From positions 1 to 30,681 of the forward strand of contig JAYMTA010000356.1 of the NCBI GenBank assembly GCA_036897625.1: DNA of 30,681 nucleotides, read 5' to 3'. Positions 9,911 through 26,141 of the stretch are shown piece by piece. Below the pieces are notes generated by a model. That model worked only from the letters and a program-made list of their open reading frames with translations, did not search any database and was not told where the DNA came from. The first letter of the stretch is position 1, and each line of letters opens with the position of its first letter. This stretch comes from Pelargonium cotyledonis. Lineage: Eukaryota > Streptophyta > Magnoliopsida > Geraniales > Geraniaceae. A program made the position numbers and the translations under genes.

Positions 9911-10945
9911 TTAAGTGTCCAAATTGTTACCTGAAAGATGAAGGGAGGATCCAAGATGGTGAAGACCAAGGTGTAGGCAAGTGTGGACATGGCAAGGAGA
10001 CCGAAACAGTTCCTTCGTCAACGTTGAAAGTATACAATTGCTTCTATCTCCTCGCGTAACGAAATACACAAGCCCCCCGCCAGTTGGATCAAGAGCAGGA
10101 CATGACATAGCATAGTTTCCATCAACAAAGAAAGCTCGACTTTTTGCAGTTTTCACCGCATGCCAAACATGATGATCATTGAAATCATGCTTATAAACTA
10201 TAATGTTCTTGACTTCCTGGTGTTGAGTCTCTCCATAGAGAACACTAATTGCTAAGAGATCCCCACAAGATTCCACTAGGTATATGTAATTATACCATTT
10301 CAAATAAGGGTCGCGAGGCAATTGACCGGGATAGAGGGACAAAAGAGTAATGACAAGGCGGTCAGGTTCGTGCATCGCTTGATCAATCACAACAAACTTG
10401 CTGGATGTGTAGGTGAGGGCATAAATTCTAGCATTAAAACAAACAGGTCTGTAGAGAAAATCAGATCCTATCCTCTCCATTTCCTTGTAATAGTTCATTT
10501 CAGTCCAATGTGCATCGCCAAGGCGACAAAATATGATGGAAGGAAAATGAGAGTCGAAAAGCAATACCATGTCATCAAGATCATTGATCTTGCTGCGAGG
10601 AGGCGGGGACAAAATGGCGCTAACGATCCTTTGCTTGCGGTGCAAGAAAAGGGGAGGTAAATGGATGGTCTCAAAGGTTAGGGGGTTCCAGAGAGAGTAT
10701 TGTGTCATTTTGTTATGCTGATGGAGTTGGGAGAGAAGTAACCAGCCATGGCAGCAATTCCAGACTGTTTTGTTGCGCAATTCGGGAATGCTCTTTCGAT
10801 AAGTACTCTTGCTGGGATGGGAAATTTTGGTGGAAGGTTTGGTCTCTGAGGTGTGTTCCATGGAGGAATAGGAGCCAAGGGTATGGTCCTGAAGGTGGAG
10901 GTGGGCAGTGACTGTTTGGTCTCTCTGATGTCTTCTCCATTTCAT
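9911..10945 (-). CDS. DUF295-domain protein lacking an F-box
   Basis: A single open frame of 344 codons. It resembles the DUF295 part of plant F-box proteins: KTVWNCCHGWLLLSQ near residue 62, YSLWNPLTFETIHLPPL (a classic NP-motif segment), LLFDSHFPSIIFCRLGD, VVIDQ, YIYLVESCGDLLAISVLYG, and a C-terminal SRAFFVDGNYAMSCPALDP followed by GGGLVYFV. No F-box is visible in the basic, low-complexity first 55 residues, so it is probably not an SCF subunit by itself. It lies just upstream of the F-box unit in the same orientation, about 130 bp apart. A GT donor follows TTTCAG near 9931, so the last six codons might instead be intronic and the two units might be one gene. I do not know its substrate. 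Confidence 0.65.
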   Translation of the reverse strand: MKWRRHQRDQTVTAHLHLQDHTLGSYSSMEHTSETKPSTKISHPSKSTYRKSIPELRNKTVWNCCHGWLLLSQLHQHNKMTQYSLWNPLTFETIHLPPLFLHRKQRIVSAILSPPPRSKINDLDDMVLLFDSHFPSIIFCRLGDAHWTEMNYYKEMERIGSDFLYRPVCFNARIYALTYTSSKFVVIDQAMHEPDRLVITLLSLYPGQLPRDPYLKWYNYIYLVESCGDLLAISVLYGETQHQEVKNIIVYKHDFNDHHVWHAVKTAKSRAFFVDGNYAMSCPALDPTGGGLVYFVTRGDRSNCILSTLTKELFRSPCHVHTCLHLGLHHLGSSLHLSGNNLDT

Positions 10946-12200
10946 TGAGGAGAATGATGAATTGGAGAAGAAAAGTACAGTTTGTGCTCTATTTGAAGTA
11001 TTGTTGAGACTTGAAAGGTTGTATCCAAGGGACTTTTACACTCTCCAACATTGATTTGGGCTATCAAACTCCTTTCATTTTGATTATTTACACATTAAAA
11101 AAATATATATGAACCCATTATACTTTAGCCTCACCTAGACTTGTTTTTCCAAGCACTTTAGATGCTTTAGATTTACTCTGATGTATCGAGTTTGATCAGC
11201 TACTTTAGAAACAATATACTATAAATATTTAAACCGTGTATCAGAAAAAAACTTAACTTCTCTTTTATCCTAGCCTACTATAGTTCCTTGATAATATTCC
11301 ATAAATACTTACTAGATTGATATCATTAGTTTCGTTATTACTATTGTTGTCAATTTCACAAGTGAATCATTCTCCTCGTTTCTCTTATGCTTGATCTCAT
11401 ATTCTACGGACACCGCATTACTATTTACATCTTCACCCTATACTAATTCTGTACAGTACTTATTGCTATAATTATTGAATTGTATGTAGTATATACACAT
11501 CAAATTTGTACACCCATCAAATTTGTACACACACTCCTTAGAAAAAGGTCGTTGATTTGACTTGATCCCGGGAGATCTCAAGTTTGAGTCTCGTATTTGT
11601 ACTCTTACTGATAAAAAAATCACAACAATTTTTTTAATAAGTTATTCATTATTAATACTATTTTTAGAAATATATAAACCCATTTAATCAGTAATTCAGT
11701 CAATTTATTCCATCACCATTCCAATTTTCATAACACTGAAAAAAATAACACTATTGCAGACAATCAATATGACAATATACAATCCTATAAGCTATAGACA
11801 CATCTCTTGCTCAAAAATCCAACTTCAATCACATAATTTATTTTCAGGCCAATTAAGGCCCTTTATAATTAATGATCAACAACAATTTCCTTTTCACTGG
11901 ACCATTTATTTAAAACCCCAAGCCAATTAACCTTCAAATAACATTAACAGTGGAAGAAGATGAACAAACAGAAACATATAAATATGATCATCTCACTCAG
12001 TAGCAAACCATAAAGCCTCATGTTGTGGCAACAATTATCTGCAAATAAATACACATGACCAAAATTCTTGATGAATATGACAAATATAATGTAAAAAATA
12101 TTTTCCAGGTCCTCCTCCACATGTGAGGGGACCATATTATCCAAACAAAACACCATAAAGAAGGGTTTCTTTTTTCAAACTTGGAAACGGAGTCTTGGTT
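10946..12200. other. Intergenic AT-rich DNA between the DUF295 gene and CBL 3' end
   Basis: No coding region recognised. Near 11498-11531 there is a 17-bp direct repeat, catcaaatttgtacacc then catcaaatttgtacaca. The CBL 3' UTR lies just below 12201. Confidence 0.5.
11545..11640 (+). repeat. Possible tRNA-derived SINE fragment
   Basis: The segment aaggtcgttgatttgacttg followed by atcccgggagatctcaagtttgagtctcg has a weak A-box-like start and a B-box-like aagtttgagtctc. It ends in an A-rich tail near 11612-11640. It differs from the family at 276-1120. With one copy and loose boxes, this is tentative. Confidence 0.3.
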
Positions 12201-16736
<4,536 letters not shown>

Positions 16737-18370
16737 GATATCTTCTGCACATCAAAACATTCCATACCTATTCAACAGAGGACAAAATTTAACATTTAAG
16801 GTTGCTGATGCAAAGGAAGACCTAAGAAGCTGACAAACGAGAGAACGTACCTATTAACCATTTCCAGCTTCAGAAAACACAACCAAATGCTAAAATGCAC
16901 TCAAAATTTAACTGCCAATAGAAGAGAGAAAGAGAAAAAAAGAAAAAGAAAAAGAAAAAAAAGGTTAGAATAATATATGTCAGCCTCACAACCAAATTCT
17001 AAAATGCACTCAAAATTTAACTGCCAATAGAAGAAAGAGGAGAATAGTATATGTCGGCCAGAACAACAAGTTATTGTCAAGCATACAAGAGGAGAATTTT
17101 CACAAGTAAAAGAATGCAAAGAGAGTAAAATGTCCTTTATGTTGTGGCCGGGAATGGGTAATACCTTTTGGGGTATAATTTAACACACTGCATGCGGGGA
17201 AAGAAAAGGACATCCATCCAACATTCCTAGAGATTTGAAAGTTGATGTATTTTAAATCTTTACAGAACAAAGCACCAAATACACATTTTCTTAAATTGAT
17301 GCAGCATGCCAGCATCAAATATTCTATAAGCAAATATAGTCAGAAATCAGCACCGTAACCATAAAAGCATTTTCTCCTAAGACACAGATTTGGATTGTGT
17401 CTTACCAGAAGACATCATCTACAAATTTCATGGAAAGAATATTGACAAAATAATTAATTGCCCCAAAGCCAGAAAAAAAAAATCCATAGAAATCAACCAA
17501 CCAATACTTGCCCAGCATACCAGTCAACAAATGAGGGTCAACACATTACATGCAGATGACTACAACTAAACTTCAAACAAGTCTAACAAGTACGGGTGTA
17601 TGAACCATAAAAATAATGTCACAACTTGCCAACCCACAACTTGCAAAGACAAGGGACCAGTAGAGGTTTTCCGCAAAAAGGGCCTGACCTACCTTGTCAG
17701 CACCACTTCAAATCTAAATGATACCAAAAAAAACCTGGCAAGGCAAAGCTGTTAAAACTGAAACAATGACATTTCATCACAAATTTGTCTATGAATCTTA
17801 GTTTCGTGATATGTATTCTGATATCCAATTTGTTTCCTCTGAACCAGTAGTTGCAAGCCCAATCTATCACCACTAAAGCCATCAGAAAAATAAACTTAAG
17901 AAAACAAATGCAATAGAGAAGGCAAAAAGCAGGCTGCAATGATACTGGAATCCGCAATTCATACACATACATTTAATTCATATACTAAACAGGAAAAGAA
18001 AAACACCGATCTAAGCATGCAAAAAAACCAGTCGATCCAGGACCGAATCATCAAAATCAACAAAATTCAGATACCAACCTACAAAAAATAATGCAAAATT
18101 CAACACAATTCGACGGTTGTAACACAAGAAGAACGAGTACAAACCTGCCGATGTGACAGTTTCCAAAATTCTGAGATTCAATTCACAGAATTCTGCAAAA
18201 AACACAGAAGAAGACAATGGACAGATAAGATATGCAGTACCTTTCGGAGGTTTGTTTGGCAGGTAAGAAATATGAGGAAGAGAACAGAAAGCTGAAATCA
18301 AACCTTAGAAGAGGGAGAAGGCAAGGAGAGTGAAGGCTTCTGCTCGGCGATCTTCTTCTCGGTGTGTGGT
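16737..18370 (-). other. CBL 5' UTR exons and leader introns
   Basis: Upstream of the CBL ATG an acceptor GCAG at 16745-16748 leaves an 8-nt leader piece (16737-16744). A likely leader exon lies at 18192-18145 (GCAG before it, GTTTGT after). The first exon probably ends at 18304 (TCTAAG, then GTTTGA) and starts near 18370. Introns in the leader are common in this family. I see no transcript, so these limits are inferred from splice signals only. The stretch between contains no other gene. Confidence 0.5.
16880..17062. repeat. Direct duplication (period about 107 bp) in the CBL leader intron
   Basis: The block ccaaatgctaaaatgcactc with caaaatttaactgccaatag at about 16883-16922 recurs at about 16990-17029. 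An A/G-rich simple stretch lies between them, and ataatatatgtcagcc is echoed as atagtatatgtcggcc. It is outside coding sequence. Confidence 0.8.
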
Positions 18371-18643
18371 CGCTGTCATATGCTCTGACGATTCACGAAT
18401 CTTTATCCAGCTCCTCACCACTCCATGGTTATGGGTATTTCTGGCCATTCGGGTCTGAGCCCGCTGGTTGATCCATAAAAATGCGGGTCAAGTTTTGTAT
18501 GACCCGCTTATTTGCTGATCTGAACAAACTGCAGAGGAAGCCACAAACTTGAAACCTGCATGTCTTCTCCAATATAACCAAAACACTCAATCACTCACAA
18601 ACATCGAATCATAAATCCAGTAACTATCCATCGAAGCGAATCG
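18371..18643. promoter_or_regulatory. Short divergent promoter between CBL and the FNBP4-like gene
   Basis: The inferred first exon of CBL on the minus strand ends near 18370 and the FNBP4-like ATG on the plus strand is at 18644. Both promoters must lie in about 270 bp, unless they extend into the leader regions. I find no clear TATA box on either side, as is common for housekeeping genes. Confidence 0.45.
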
Positions 18644-21600
18644 ATGGGGAAGAGAAAAGAGCGCCGCCTCGCCGCCAAGAGCAACGTCGGTCGCCGGTTC
18701 AAGCTTGATTTATTCGCGGAACCCTCTGGTAATCACCTCCGTATCCCTACTGCTTTTAGGGTTTATCTTTTGCTTCTGCTTACGTCGCCTCCCTGTTGAT
18801 ATTCTTGGGGCTTGTTTCAGGAAGATTGTTATTGCCATTTCAGATTCTTATGCCTTTTTGTGCTGGTTGTGTTGATTGAGGATGGAACTTTTGTTTAACT
18901 GCATTATTTTAGGTTTTGATTGGTTAGAGGTTAATTTTTGGTACCTTAAGCATCAGTTTGATGATTTAGGCTATGGGGTGATGGTAAGTGATTCAAATTG
19001 AATGAGAAGCTGCTTCAATCAAACACCATAACTCTCAACTTCAAGTAGAATGGAATAGAAGCTTTTGGTTTGAATTTAATTGCTCGCATTTTGAGGTTCT
19101 TTCGTGATCTACATCTGACCCATATTTGACTGATGGAGCTAGACCTGTTGGTATTTCGGGCAAAAGTATTCATAGGTTAAATGATAACATTAGTTAATTA
19201 GTTGGAATATAGGGTTCATGGGAAATATATAAGCTTAAGTAATCTCTGAGAGCATATATAGGTTTTAAAAACTACCTTCGCAATTCGCATCGTCTTCATC
19301 TCCACGAATGAAGTCTATACCTGAGTCAATCCGCACATTTACTTTAACTACTCCCAACTCTCTATTAACCAAGATTTTGTCGATAAACTAAACTCTATAG
19401 TAAGTATCTTTTATCTCAATGAATTCTTTTCATTGAACTAGGAATTTAATTAATAGAAAATAGTTTGAACAAAGAGAAGAAGAGAGTTGCTCACAGGTGG
19501 GGTAGGGGCAGTTTTTTTACTGTAAGTATCTTTTCGCAGAACTGTCCCACTGACCACTGTGGTTGGTTTTCTGCTTTCCCTCACTCGAAAAGTAGTCATC
19601 TGAGAGCAGCTGAATGAACATGCAGACTAGGAGGTGATTCATACCATGTTTACTATTTTGTAATTAGCTGTATGTGTATGAATGTGAATCTTCAATATTA
19701 ATATCTATTACAGTGAAGTTTAAGGATGTACATTTCATTACAAAAATAACAACTAAGGTGCTACCCAAAAAAATGTTGGGGTCATCTTCATGAATCCTCT
19801 AGTGAAACTCTTTAGGATCCTCTGTTCGTATTATTCTCCTCCACTCTATCATATTCAATGCTATCTCATTTGTGCATTTCTTTTCTGATGCACACATATT
19901 GTTCTCTAGTAATACAAAAGTCTTTCTTCACACAGCCTTTGAGAACATATGAGGTTTACTATCTCATGATCCTTTAGCAAAACTCTTTAGGATCCTCTAT
20001 TCATATTATTATCCTCCACTCCATCATATCTAATGCTATCTCATTTGTGCATTTCTTTTCTGATGCACTCATATTGTTTTCTAGTAGTACAAAAGGCTTT
20101 CTTAGGACAGCCTTCAAGAACATATGAGTTTTACTAGACAACTGTTAATAACTTTCACAATTGGTATTTGACATCACGAAATTATTATGAGTATGTGCAA
20201 TTTGTGCTTAATTTAATTGATATTAACTTGTGCGACCTGTTTAAAATCTCAGGAGATTTGGGTGGCTCCTCTGTACACGATGAAGTTGAAGGAGACTTAG
20301 ATCCAAAACATCAAGCTGGGTTACCCAATTCTCCAACTTCTTCAGGTGGGTTCCGTCAGTTTTCTTCAAAGGACTATGTAGAGAGGACATGAGTGCTCCA
20401 CATTATTTTGGTGGAAATATGGAAATTTATGTTCAAGACATATTATGTTGTTGTCCCAAGAATTTGTCTTCACTCTTCAGACTGTAGGGTGGCTATGGTC
20501 TTAGGAACATTCACTGTCAGATCAGGTCGGGCCCTGCCACAGTGAAATTTTGAATGACTCCCAATCTGTTATGCTCTATTTCACAGCATCAAAGCGTTTT
20601 GGAGATTTCGACAGAATTTTTTTTCTCTCGGTTCGTATATCTCTGGCTTTATTTGCTTTATACCCTACTAATGATTTTCTTCTGTGTAGCAGGTGGCTGT
20701 GATGAATAGTTGCCAATGTTGTTGTTTCGAGTTTATTTTTACCTGTTTTATACCACATTTTGTCCTCCTTGTTTTGGAAAATATCACATTTACTTTGCAA
20801 GATTATTCCTAGATTTGTTTGTTTAGGTTAAGAATAACATATTTATAAGTAGATAGACTTATGGTTTACAAAGAAATTGACTTGTTAGTTTCTTGTGTGC
20901 AGGTCAACAATCAGAAAATCCTCTGCTGTTACTTGGGCAGTACAGTGATGATGAATTGGACGAGGAATCAAATGAAAGATCCGACAATGCCACTTTGGAG
21001 GATTCTTTGGCTGAAATTACTGATGAGGTAATTTATTGATACCACAACCTATGTTTACTTGAGCAAAAAGGATCATGAGTAGGAATTGTCTGGTTGTAGG
21101 CCAAGTAAGTTTTAAGGTGCACGAGCTGAAGTGTCAGCTGAGCCTTTAGGCAGGTTTATTTTGCTTTGAGCTTGGCTTCAGCAGACTGTAATTCTTTATA
21201 ATAATATTGCAGAACATTTTTAGTTTTAGTTGGTTTTCCATTTAATAGTCATACTCATGAACATTAATCAATAAGGTATGATATTATTATTTTCTAGTTT
21301 TCTTACACCCATTATACTGTTTGCAACTTCAATCATTTTTTGTTGTATCCGTTTGTAATTGGTTGTTCATGTTTTAAGTATTCCATTGGTTATGAACATT
21401 CTAAATTTTTTGTAAACACTTTTCAGTGTGTAAACATGTCAAGTGTAAGTTGACATTGTAATTATTATGCTGAATCCCCTCCTCTCCCAGCCTTTTCTGT
21501 GAACTAATTTGAACAATGCATATACTAAGTGATTTATCTTATTCTTAATTCATGTTAACTCTGATTTTTTTCTTCTCATTTTGGTTAGGCTGAGAGAGCT

Positions 21601-24600
21601 TCGGGTGAGGGGCATGAAGATACAAATGTGAATGCAATTGAAGACCTTGCTGCAGAGAAGGTTAAACAACAGGAAATGGAAAATGATTATATTTTGTTGG
21701 ATGCTCTCCAGAACCAAGAAGGCTGTGCTACTAGAGAAAGTCCTACTACTACCTCAGGTGATTTATGCAAACCGATAGGCTCAGCAGAACAAATTTCTAA
21801 TCCTGTAACAGCTGATGTAAAAGTTGTGGGAGAAGTGAGTGCAGCAGGCTGGAAGAAGGTCATGCATGAAGAGAGTAATCAATATTATTACTGGAATACT
21901 GAAACAGGGGAAACATCATGGGAAGTACCTGAAGTTTTGGCGTGCACAAGGGATTTGGCCCATGGTCTGAATGAAGAGAAATTAGAGAATGCTTCTGTGA
22001 GTAAACATGAGTTGAATTCAATGGCAGGCGTGGAATTGAGTGGTTCTTCAGACCTCCTCGCTACAGATTCTTCCATTGATCCAAATTTGATTCTTCAAAG
22101 CAAAGGTGATCATACATCCAGAAACATTGAGTGGACAGGACATGATAATGAAGCTCTGAATATTGAAAATGGTGGCACTTACCGAAGTGATGTAATATCT
22201 AACTGTGATGCTGTTGATGCAACTTCAGGAGACAAGTGTTCAACAGCATCTGATACAGAAAAGTATGCACTTGATACTAGAGCCAACGAAGAGCAAAAGT
22301 TGGTGATTGATGTTTCTTCACGTATTTTGAGACAAAGTGAATATTTGTTGGAGAGATTGAAGTCATTAAAAGGGTAAGAGTTGAGTATTTTGTTTTATCT
22401 TTCATTTGCTATTTGAATTGTTTTTTGGTCATTTGCTTGTCATCAATAATTCTTACAAGGAAACGCAAGGATGGTTCTATTTGTTCATTTCTGTTCTCCT
22501 TCTAACAGTGAAACATATGTTATCAGGTCCAGGAATCACCTGCATGGCCGTGATTGGATGGAGAGGTATATTTTGGAAGTTGAGATTAGACTTTCAGATT
22601 GCAAGGCACTTTTATCCTATGGATCATCCTTGCATCCATTTTGGGTGCATTCTGAAAGGCAGCTCAAACGACTTGAAAATATAATTGATGATGAGGCTGG
22701 GCAACTTGTTAAATGTGAACAAGCCGGTGAAATTGAGGCAACCGACCTTTCTTCATGGCGAGGGAAGGACAAAATAAAGGGAAGCACACGACATGATACT
22801 GAACCAGATGTCATTGAAAAAAAAATCGTCTGTTCTGCTCCTGAAAATCCTCGTGTCTCATCTTTTGTTGACACAGTACCAGTATCTGCCGAAGTTCCAT
22901 TCCAAAATGATGCTAGTGCTAATTTTTCTTATGGTTTGCCTACTGAACAGTTGGGAAGTGGTGAACTGGTTAGTGAACAAGTTAGTGGAACTGCACTTTG
23001 TGGTGAAAGTACTCCCCGTTTACAATTTCATGCTGGGGAAGACATTGATATGGATGTGGACATGGAAGTTGAAGATGCAGCTCCTGTTGATAACTCTAAT
23101 ATTAGGAATTCTTCAAGTTCTAAAGATTTTGCTCTCTCAGAACCTCTAGTTGAGCCAAATCAATCTGCAGATCAACTATCCTTTGTGTCTGATGATGGGT
23201 TCGTCGTTCCTCCCCCACCAGATGAGGAATGGATTCCCCCACCACCGCCTGACAATGATAATGAACATATTCCTCCACCTCCTCCTGATAATGAGCAAGT
23301 TCCGCCACCCCCACCTGATGAACCACCAGAACCCTCATACCCTGCACCCCCATCTTACACGGAGACAAGGCAGCCTCTTTCATATGCAGAACTTTACAAT
23401 TTATCCTACCCGAATTCGAGTTTTGAATATTATGGACATATGGTTCCTGAAGTTGCAAACAATAATTTCTATGTACATGCTGAAGAAAATCAAGTCCCTA
23501 TACCTCATGCTCCACTTTATTATGAATCTGTTCCTAGCACATATGCTGAAACTACTCCAATTATAGTTAACCCTGTTGATCCCGTATCATATTATGGTCT
23601 TCAGGATGGAACTGTACCTCCTGTGCCTGTAGTTAGTAGTATAGAATCGTCCCAGTACCATACTGGATCTGGTGCTATGAGCTATGGCACCCTTGCTTCT
23701 GATCAAATTGGATATACTGCTGCTCAGGCTGGGCCAAACGTGAAGGTCGATGGTTCTGCTGTTGGGGTTAATGCTCAAATATCATCACCAGAGGCTCCTT
23801 CTACAGCTACCATCCAAGCAGTGGCAACTGTTTCAGCAAAAGAGAGTGTTGCTGCTGCTGCTGCCGGTGCCGGCGGACGCGGCTCCGGCCGCTGCTGGCC
23901 CCGCCTCCAGCAGCAGCTGCTGCCCCACCTAAGGCATCCAAGTCTAAAGGTAGTCTCAAACACCTAGGTTATGTTTTGTATAAGGGATGTAAGTGACTTT
24001 ATGGTATAAGAATGGATAGGGTTGCTGGTTCTAGAATACTGTTTCCACGACCACATGGGTTATGGATATAAGCATATTAAGAATTCAACATATCTAGGAT
24101 TGATGTTGTTCCGTCTGATGATAGTGCTACTCAAAGCATATGCCAATTTTTCTTCTCCTTTGTTTTTATTCCACCCTCCATACATTGTCTAGAGTCATTG
24201 ATCATCCTCCATTCTGTCACTTGTACATTGACTCGTGAGACTAAATAGTATTTCAGAGTCCATGAAATATTGCTTAGGAAGTTTCAGCTTTTACAAGGGA
24301 ATATGGTATTTAAAACACAGTTGCTGCTGTTACATTGCTGAGAACTTGTGGGAATATAGCTATCACCGTGTTGTAAATTTTTCTTCCAATGACCTGTTAG
24401 AATTCATGTTAATACATCACACGCAGTTTAGATGGTTTAATTTCTGGTTTAGGACTTATTAGTTGTATAGCCTTAAGGATGATTAAATTATGGTATTGTC
24501 CAATCTTTTTTGTAAATTTCCAAGTGATGCTTAAACAAACTCTTAGTTATAATATCAGTGGCCTTATTTGTGGCCTTGTGAATATTTATCTATTTGGAAG

Positions 24601-26141
24601 TTATCTTACCTTTCAAATCCATGTTGGACGACTGAAACTGTTATTCGGTTTCTCTTTTCTTTCCACTTTCACTTGAATGTTGATACAGAAATTAAATTAG
24701 AAGCGATGCATCTTTTTTTTTTTATTTTAAAAATTTGTACAATGTATCCATATGTCTGGACACTTTTGATTCAATCAATTTGTGAGGCTGTCTGACTCAG
24801 TTTTCATTTTCAGTTTTGCGTGCTAAAAAGCGGACAGCAGCAGCTCCCTCATTGAGGTCAAATAAGAAAGTTTCCAGTTTGGTGGATAAGGTACTAACTG
24901 CGTCCAATGTATTATTATTTGTTATAGATTTGCTTGTTCATTAGGAGCACCAGTGCATAGCTATACAATTTAATGCTAATTTTGCATGTTATCAGTGGAA
25001 AGCAGCCAAAGAGGAGATGAACAATGATGAAGAGGAGGAACCTGAAAGTGCTTATGAGATATTAGAGAAGAAGCGTCAACGGGAAATAGAAGTATGCAAA
25101 GAAGTTCCATTGCACTTCTGTTTCTTTTCTAGTTTCTTTCTTTTTGTTGACTGAGTTGGTGATAATGTTCGTTACGTTGCAGGAATGGCGTGCAAAGCAA
25201 ATTGCTAGTGGAGAGGCCAGAGAAAATGCTAATTTTCAGCCTTTAGGTGGTGATTGGTATGGGAATCGTTAACTTAAATGCACAAGCTTTCGCACCTTTT
25301 TAGGTGCTGGTTATAGCTACAAAATTTAAATATTAAATGTTGTCTTGGTACCCACCTACGATATTTGGTTGTAATGTAAAGATCGCTGTTGTCAATGTGT
25401 TTGATCTAAACTCTTTTAACTAAATGGGTTTGTCCATTATTGTTTGCTGAAAAGTAACTAGGAAATTACTTTCGCAAAAATATTAATCTGAATGTGCAGC
25501 ACTTGAAATCAACGGATAGTTCTATGGATATTTTTTCGCTTTTCATACTGATTCTCACTTTTATTTACTGTTGTATTGGGACCTGCTAAACCAATGCACC
25601 TGTTAAAGTCTTCATACTTTTTCTTTTTTACTTACATGATTTGCCTTATTTGAATTTCATGTAGGCGTGAGCGCGTGAAGCGTAGGAGAGCTCAGAAAGC
25701 TAGTGAAGCTGTAGAGGCTTCGCCAGAGGCAGCTACTGATGGAAGTGTACAACCTGATGTAATAGAACTGTCAAAGAATCTACCAACTGGGTGGCAGGTA
25801 TATTTAGCTCCTTTACATTGGAATGCAAATTTCGAACTAGATCGAACATTAGAACCCTGAACTGTCCAACCCATAGTGTGGGCTTTTAGAGAGATCGGAA
25901 TGCAGTTCTTAGCTTTCATAAACTTGAACCCGGGTTTGGAAGCTGAGGGACTAGTTACTTATGCTGGAAACCAACGATAACTTTGGAGCCTCGTATATTA
26001 TATTTCTCTTCTTTTATGAATACCCGAAGCTAATTTAGTTTTGGTGCATTTTTGTAGGCTTATTGGGATGAATCTTCAAAGCTAGTATACTACGGAAATA
26101 CTGTGACCTCGGAGACTACTTGGACGAGACCCGCAAAATGA
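18644..26141 (+). CDS. FNBP4: Formin-binding protein 4-like protein with two WW domains (frame break in exon 5)
   Basis: Ten exons: 18644-18728, 20253-20345, 20903-21027, 21589-22373, 22527-23949, 24814-24890, 24996-25091, 25183-25256, 25665-25797, 26058-26141. The phases agree everywhere except inside exon 5. The N-terminus MGKRKERRLAAKSNVGRRFK is basic and nuclear-signal-like. WW1 lies at about residues 187-220 (AAGWKKVMHEESNQYYYWNT, then GETSWEVPE). WW2 is at the C-terminus (LPTGWQAYWDESSKLVYYGN, then ETTWTRPAK). An acidic patch DIDMDVDMEVED (about 535) and proline runs (PPPPDEEWIPPPPPD from about 591) lie between them. Before WW2 is a charged helix, ESAYEILEKKRQREIEEWRA. WW domains bind proline-rich partners; plant members have no settled role and a nuclear RNA-processing function is only a guess. 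In exon 5 the frame entering at 23866 differs from the frame required by exons 6-10. Skipping 44 nt restores it and gives about 976 aa. Confidence 0.85.
19790..20140 (+). repeat. 176-bp tandem duplication in FNBP4-like intron 1
   Basis: Two adjacent copies share aactctttaggatcctct (19805 and 19981), aatgctatctcatttgtgca and tttcttttctgatgcac, and both end near agaacatatgag. Divergence is roughly ten percent by eye. The copies lie in the 1.5 kb first intron. Confidence 0.85.
23851..23925 (+). other. GC-rich Ala/Pro tract with frame break
   Basis: The incoming frame reads VAAAAAGAGG and continues as an atypical Arg/Trp/Gln/Leu-rich tail that ends after exon 5. The frame that joins the exon 6 frame reads APPPAAAAAPPKASKSK here. 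The third frame reads ADAAPAAAGPA. A GT at 23867-23868 and an AG at 23909-23910 would remove 44 nt and join GCC-G to CA-GCA in the correct frame. At 44 nt and high GC this would be an unusually short plant intron. Confidence 0.7.

Noticed and set aside
22406..23566. Overlapping plus-strand frames in FNBP4-like exon 5 (22406-22684, 22793-23149, 23150-23566)
   Set aside because: They are alternative frames of the real exon, whose frame carries the proline-rich and acidic segments and agrees with the splice phases.
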